From: Craspedostauros australis
Lineage: Eukaryota; Bacillariophyta; Bacillariophyceae; Mastogloiales; Achnanthaceae
Assembly: GCA_026770025.1 (NCBI GenBank)
Contig: JAMXDE010000026.1
Span: 682,001-746,000, forward strand
Length of the DNA stretch: 64,000 nt
Reading direction: 5' to 3'
How positions within the stretch are numbered: the first letter of the stretch is position 1; each line of letters begins with the position of its first letter. This document shows positions 61,446 to 64,000 of this stretch, piece after piece. The position numbers and the translations under genes were made by a program. Below the pieces are notes generated by a model. It had not been told where the DNA came from and made no database searches. It worked only from the letters and a program-made list of their open reading frames with translations.

Positions 61446-64000
61446 CTAGGTTGATATCTGAGCGACGCTGTACGACCGCACATCATCGTTCGGAGCGTAG
61501 CATTGGCCACCCTTGACTTGCTCTCGCAACGGCTCCATGAATTTGGAATTCAGAACGTCAAGTGCAGATGCTCTCTGTGTGGGGTCGAACGACGTCAAAC
61601 CAACCAACACCTCCATACCACCTTCGAGCTTTTCGAGCTTCTGCCGGGCCTTCCGGATGTGTTCGTTGGTTCCGTGCGACAGCGAATACTCGTTGCGATG
61701 GCACTCGAAGATTGCCGAGTCGTTGGCGAGATTCGCTCTGGTCCGTCCTTCTCGCTTGCCGGTGAGAAGACACTCCACGAGGGCGTTCCAGACCTTGCTG
61801 CTGGTCTTGCCGGGAGCGCGGTCTGGCACCCCAAAGAGGACCAAGTATCGATACAACGTGTCGTACAGAATCTCGTCGCGCTCGCCCTCCTCGATCCGAC
61901 CTCTGCTATCTTCATACACATCAGAAAAGATGATCTCACGCACGATGGAATAGTCGGACTTGGTGCGCTTCTCCCAGATTTGTCGCAGTCTGCGCTTCAG
62001 CAAGGTCGGGCAGACGACGTTCTCCATGATCTCCTCGTACGGGGCATGGCCGGTGAACAGATGCAGCATGCAAAGGCCGATGTTGAAGTTGTCGTGCCCA
62101 TGTCCTTGGTACGATTTGTTGCCGCTCATGAGGAATTCTGGAGGGGAGTTTTCGAGCGTCGTGAACTGGGCCAACGTCACGGGTTGACCGACGGTCGATG
62201 GGTCGGTGTTGGCCGTGCCATAATCTGCAAGCTTGGCGATCACACCGTGCTGGGATGGCATCCTCAGAGCGAATGTGTGAGAACCAACGCCGTACCGGAG
62301 CACATAGTCTCCTTGATCCTTCACGGGCAATCGATGCATGAAAACGTTGAGGAGCTTCAGATCGTAGTGCTTCAGGCTGAATCTCTCTGCTGCCGTATGA
62401 AGGGCAAAGGCGATTTGGAATACGATTTGCCTGGCCTGGTTGCCCTCGATCTCCTCGAGCGGCTGTCTTTTCAGGAATTCCTCTGCATCCCCCTCATTGC
62501 ACAGCTCCATGCGCATGTACTGAAACTGCTCGCAGCCGCTTCCTACTTGTTGTCCCTGTTGTCGCTGCTGCTGCTGCTGCTTGTCTTCTGGAGTTGTGTT
62601 CATAATCGCACCCGCAGCGGCGGTTGCGTTTGCGATTGCATGCGGGGAATAGGACCGTCCATTGGGGTACTTATTGTGGGATGAACCCCATGACGATTCC
62701 GGTGGTTCCTGCGAACAACCGAAGATCTCGTACGTGCGCACAAAGTTGGGGCACAATCCACGATGAACGAGGGAGCTGAGCATCACTGAGATTGCCAATT
62801 CTGCTCTGACGGCCTTCGTGCATCCGATGCCGTCGAGGTCCCTGTTGATTGGTCGGATCAGTAAGTTGCGAGGAGATGTTTTGCGAAAGGTGAGAGGATG
62901 GTAAATTGTTGGAATTGGTATTGGTTTTGGTAGTACATTGGTGAATGCGTATCAAAGAGAGTGAGAAAGGCGTTGTCAGATCATTGAATGCCACAGCCTG
63001 TACGAATGAACAATAAATGTGGTAGGAATATGGCAATAGTGCTTCAAGATCGAGTGTCATGCCAGGGCCAGCATCGTCAATACCGCTGACAGCACAAGCT
63101 CTCATTCTCGCCATCGATCGCTAATGGTGTTGAAGTCGAAGAATTGGTCACGCGAGGTGCCATTCGTTCATGCAGAGCGCTGTGTGATGACTCGTACGTA
63201 CATGACTGAAACTGCCTCAATGCATGATGTTTTCCTGTTGAAGGCCTTGTACACCCTCTTGAATCCTCCTTCGCCAAGGAAGCATGCCCAGGGGAGCGTC
63301 GTGGTCAGATCACTCCATTTCTTGGCAGGCTCTAGCCTCCTTCGGCTTCCGACTCGAGAGCCACATCTGTCGCTGCTGTCACTGTTGCAGTATGAATCGT
63401 CTTCATCATCAGACTCGTCGTCGTCTTCGTCATCACTGTCCTGTTCGGAAACGTCTCGACAAGAACTCGCGTAATCATCACAGACACTCTGCTGGGCGAT
63501 ATCGGCTTGAACGAGTGTGGTGGTGTCGGCCCAGTACGTGGACACAAGCGAAGTGGTGTGGATCAGGTCATGTGAGGGCAAGTACTGGAAGATGAGGCGC
63601 AGGATGCGGTCCTGGTCAAAAACATCCTCCACCGCCTTCGAGATGTTCTCGTCTTGCTCTGCCTTCTTGTTGAAGAATTGCGTTGTTGGCAGCACGGTTG
63701 GTGGGAGCTTGGAATTGTTGTTTGCGCGTGATCTGTCGGCGAAGAGGCCTTGCGAAATGCCCATGGATTGCAGGTGACGCCTGGCCATGGAGGCCACCAG
63801 CGAGACGCGCTTGCGCTTTGCCACAGAGCTTTGGCGACGGTCACGTAGACGTCGGGAATCGGCAGTGGTCATGGAGAGCCTGGGCGTGGCGACTGAGGCA
63901 GCCACAGCCGCCGCTGGGTGTCCAATGCTGCTTCCAACTCGAGGTCGGCCTGGAACGAGCGGCGGGCCAAGGTTGGTCTGCCGTCGAGGTGGTAGCTTTG
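61446..64000 (-). CDS. F-box plus WNK-like protein kinase (5' end outside window)
   Basis: Proposed partial CDS complement(join(61446..62841,63200..>64000)); intron GTACGT..CAACAG, splitting one ATG codon. The N-terminal part is open to the window edge. It contains an F-box-like helix set (RLIFQYLPSHDLIHTTSLV) and an acidic run, then the kinase: glycine loop LGEGGFKRVYKAF, the beta-3 strand CIEAVSVMD, helix C around VRAELAISVM, catalytic loop HYDLKLLNV and metal motif ADYG. The usual beta-3 lysine is serine, while a lysine stands in the glycine-rich strand at the same 17-residue distance as in WNK kinases. A Gln-rich insert follows helix C. F-box proteins recruit substrates to SCF ubiquitin ligases, so this could couple phosphorylation and ubiquitination. 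Confidence 0.8.

Noticed and set aside
61503-62684. 393-codon plus-strand frame opposite the kinase gene
   Set aside because: The minus strand has kinase motifs and fitting splice sites; this frame has no domains.

Overview
The window is nuclear DNA of a diatom, probably a centric one. The best evidence is an intact silicon transporter (37488-39134) with the paired EGxQ/GRQ signature of SITs. A three-domain fusion of AdoMetDC, aminopropyltransferase and a SET-like domain behind a signal anchor (51885-54685) is of the kind proposed to make long-chain polyamines for diatom silica. Spliceosomal introns with GT..AG borders, TFIIH and Iwr1-type genes and large Ty1/copia and Ty3/gypsy retrotransposons confirm a eukaryote.

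Left part, 1-34.4 kb: mostly mobile DNA. A secreted-protein gene (copy A, 794-2166) is followed by an 8.5-kb non-LTR retrotransposon (2604-11091) with a 16-bp target duplication. Next come a copy of the silicon transporter upstream region (11092-11600), a stack of LTR fragments nested three deep (12270-14562), and a Ty1/copia element on the minus strand (14792-32078). The 5' LTR of that element is split by a second, very young copia element on the plus strand (22123-31535, identical 886-bp LTRs). A truncated copia RNase H fragment (32470-33387) and an LTR-like fragment end this part.

Middle part, 34.4-46 kb: segment B (34466-37336) is the paralogous copy of segment A. It carries a second secreted-protein gene (35011-36383) and the unoccupied insertion site of the non-LTR element, and it runs to within about 150 bp of the silicon transporter start codon. 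After the transporter lies a short-chain dehydrogenase gene on the minus strand, broken by an intact Ty3/gypsy element (40612-45867, identical 405-bp LTRs, 5-bp target duplication).

Right part, 46-64 kb: gene-rich host DNA. It holds an unidentified protein with a ubiquitin-like N-terminus, an SFT2-like Golgi transport protein (minus strand, three exons including a 31-nt micro-exon), the polyamine fusion gene (three exons), an Iwr1/SLC7A6OS-like protein with an ankyrin-like insert, the TFIIH p44/Ssl1 subunit, and an F-box plus protein-kinase gene (minus strand, cut by the window edge) whose catalytic lysine appears to sit where WNK kinases have it.

Biologically, the most suggestive feature is that a silicic-acid transporter, a putative long-chain-polyamine synthase and two secreted proteins with an RxL motif behind the signal peptide lie within about 20 kb. 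Whether this is functional clustering or chance cannot be settled from the sequence alone.
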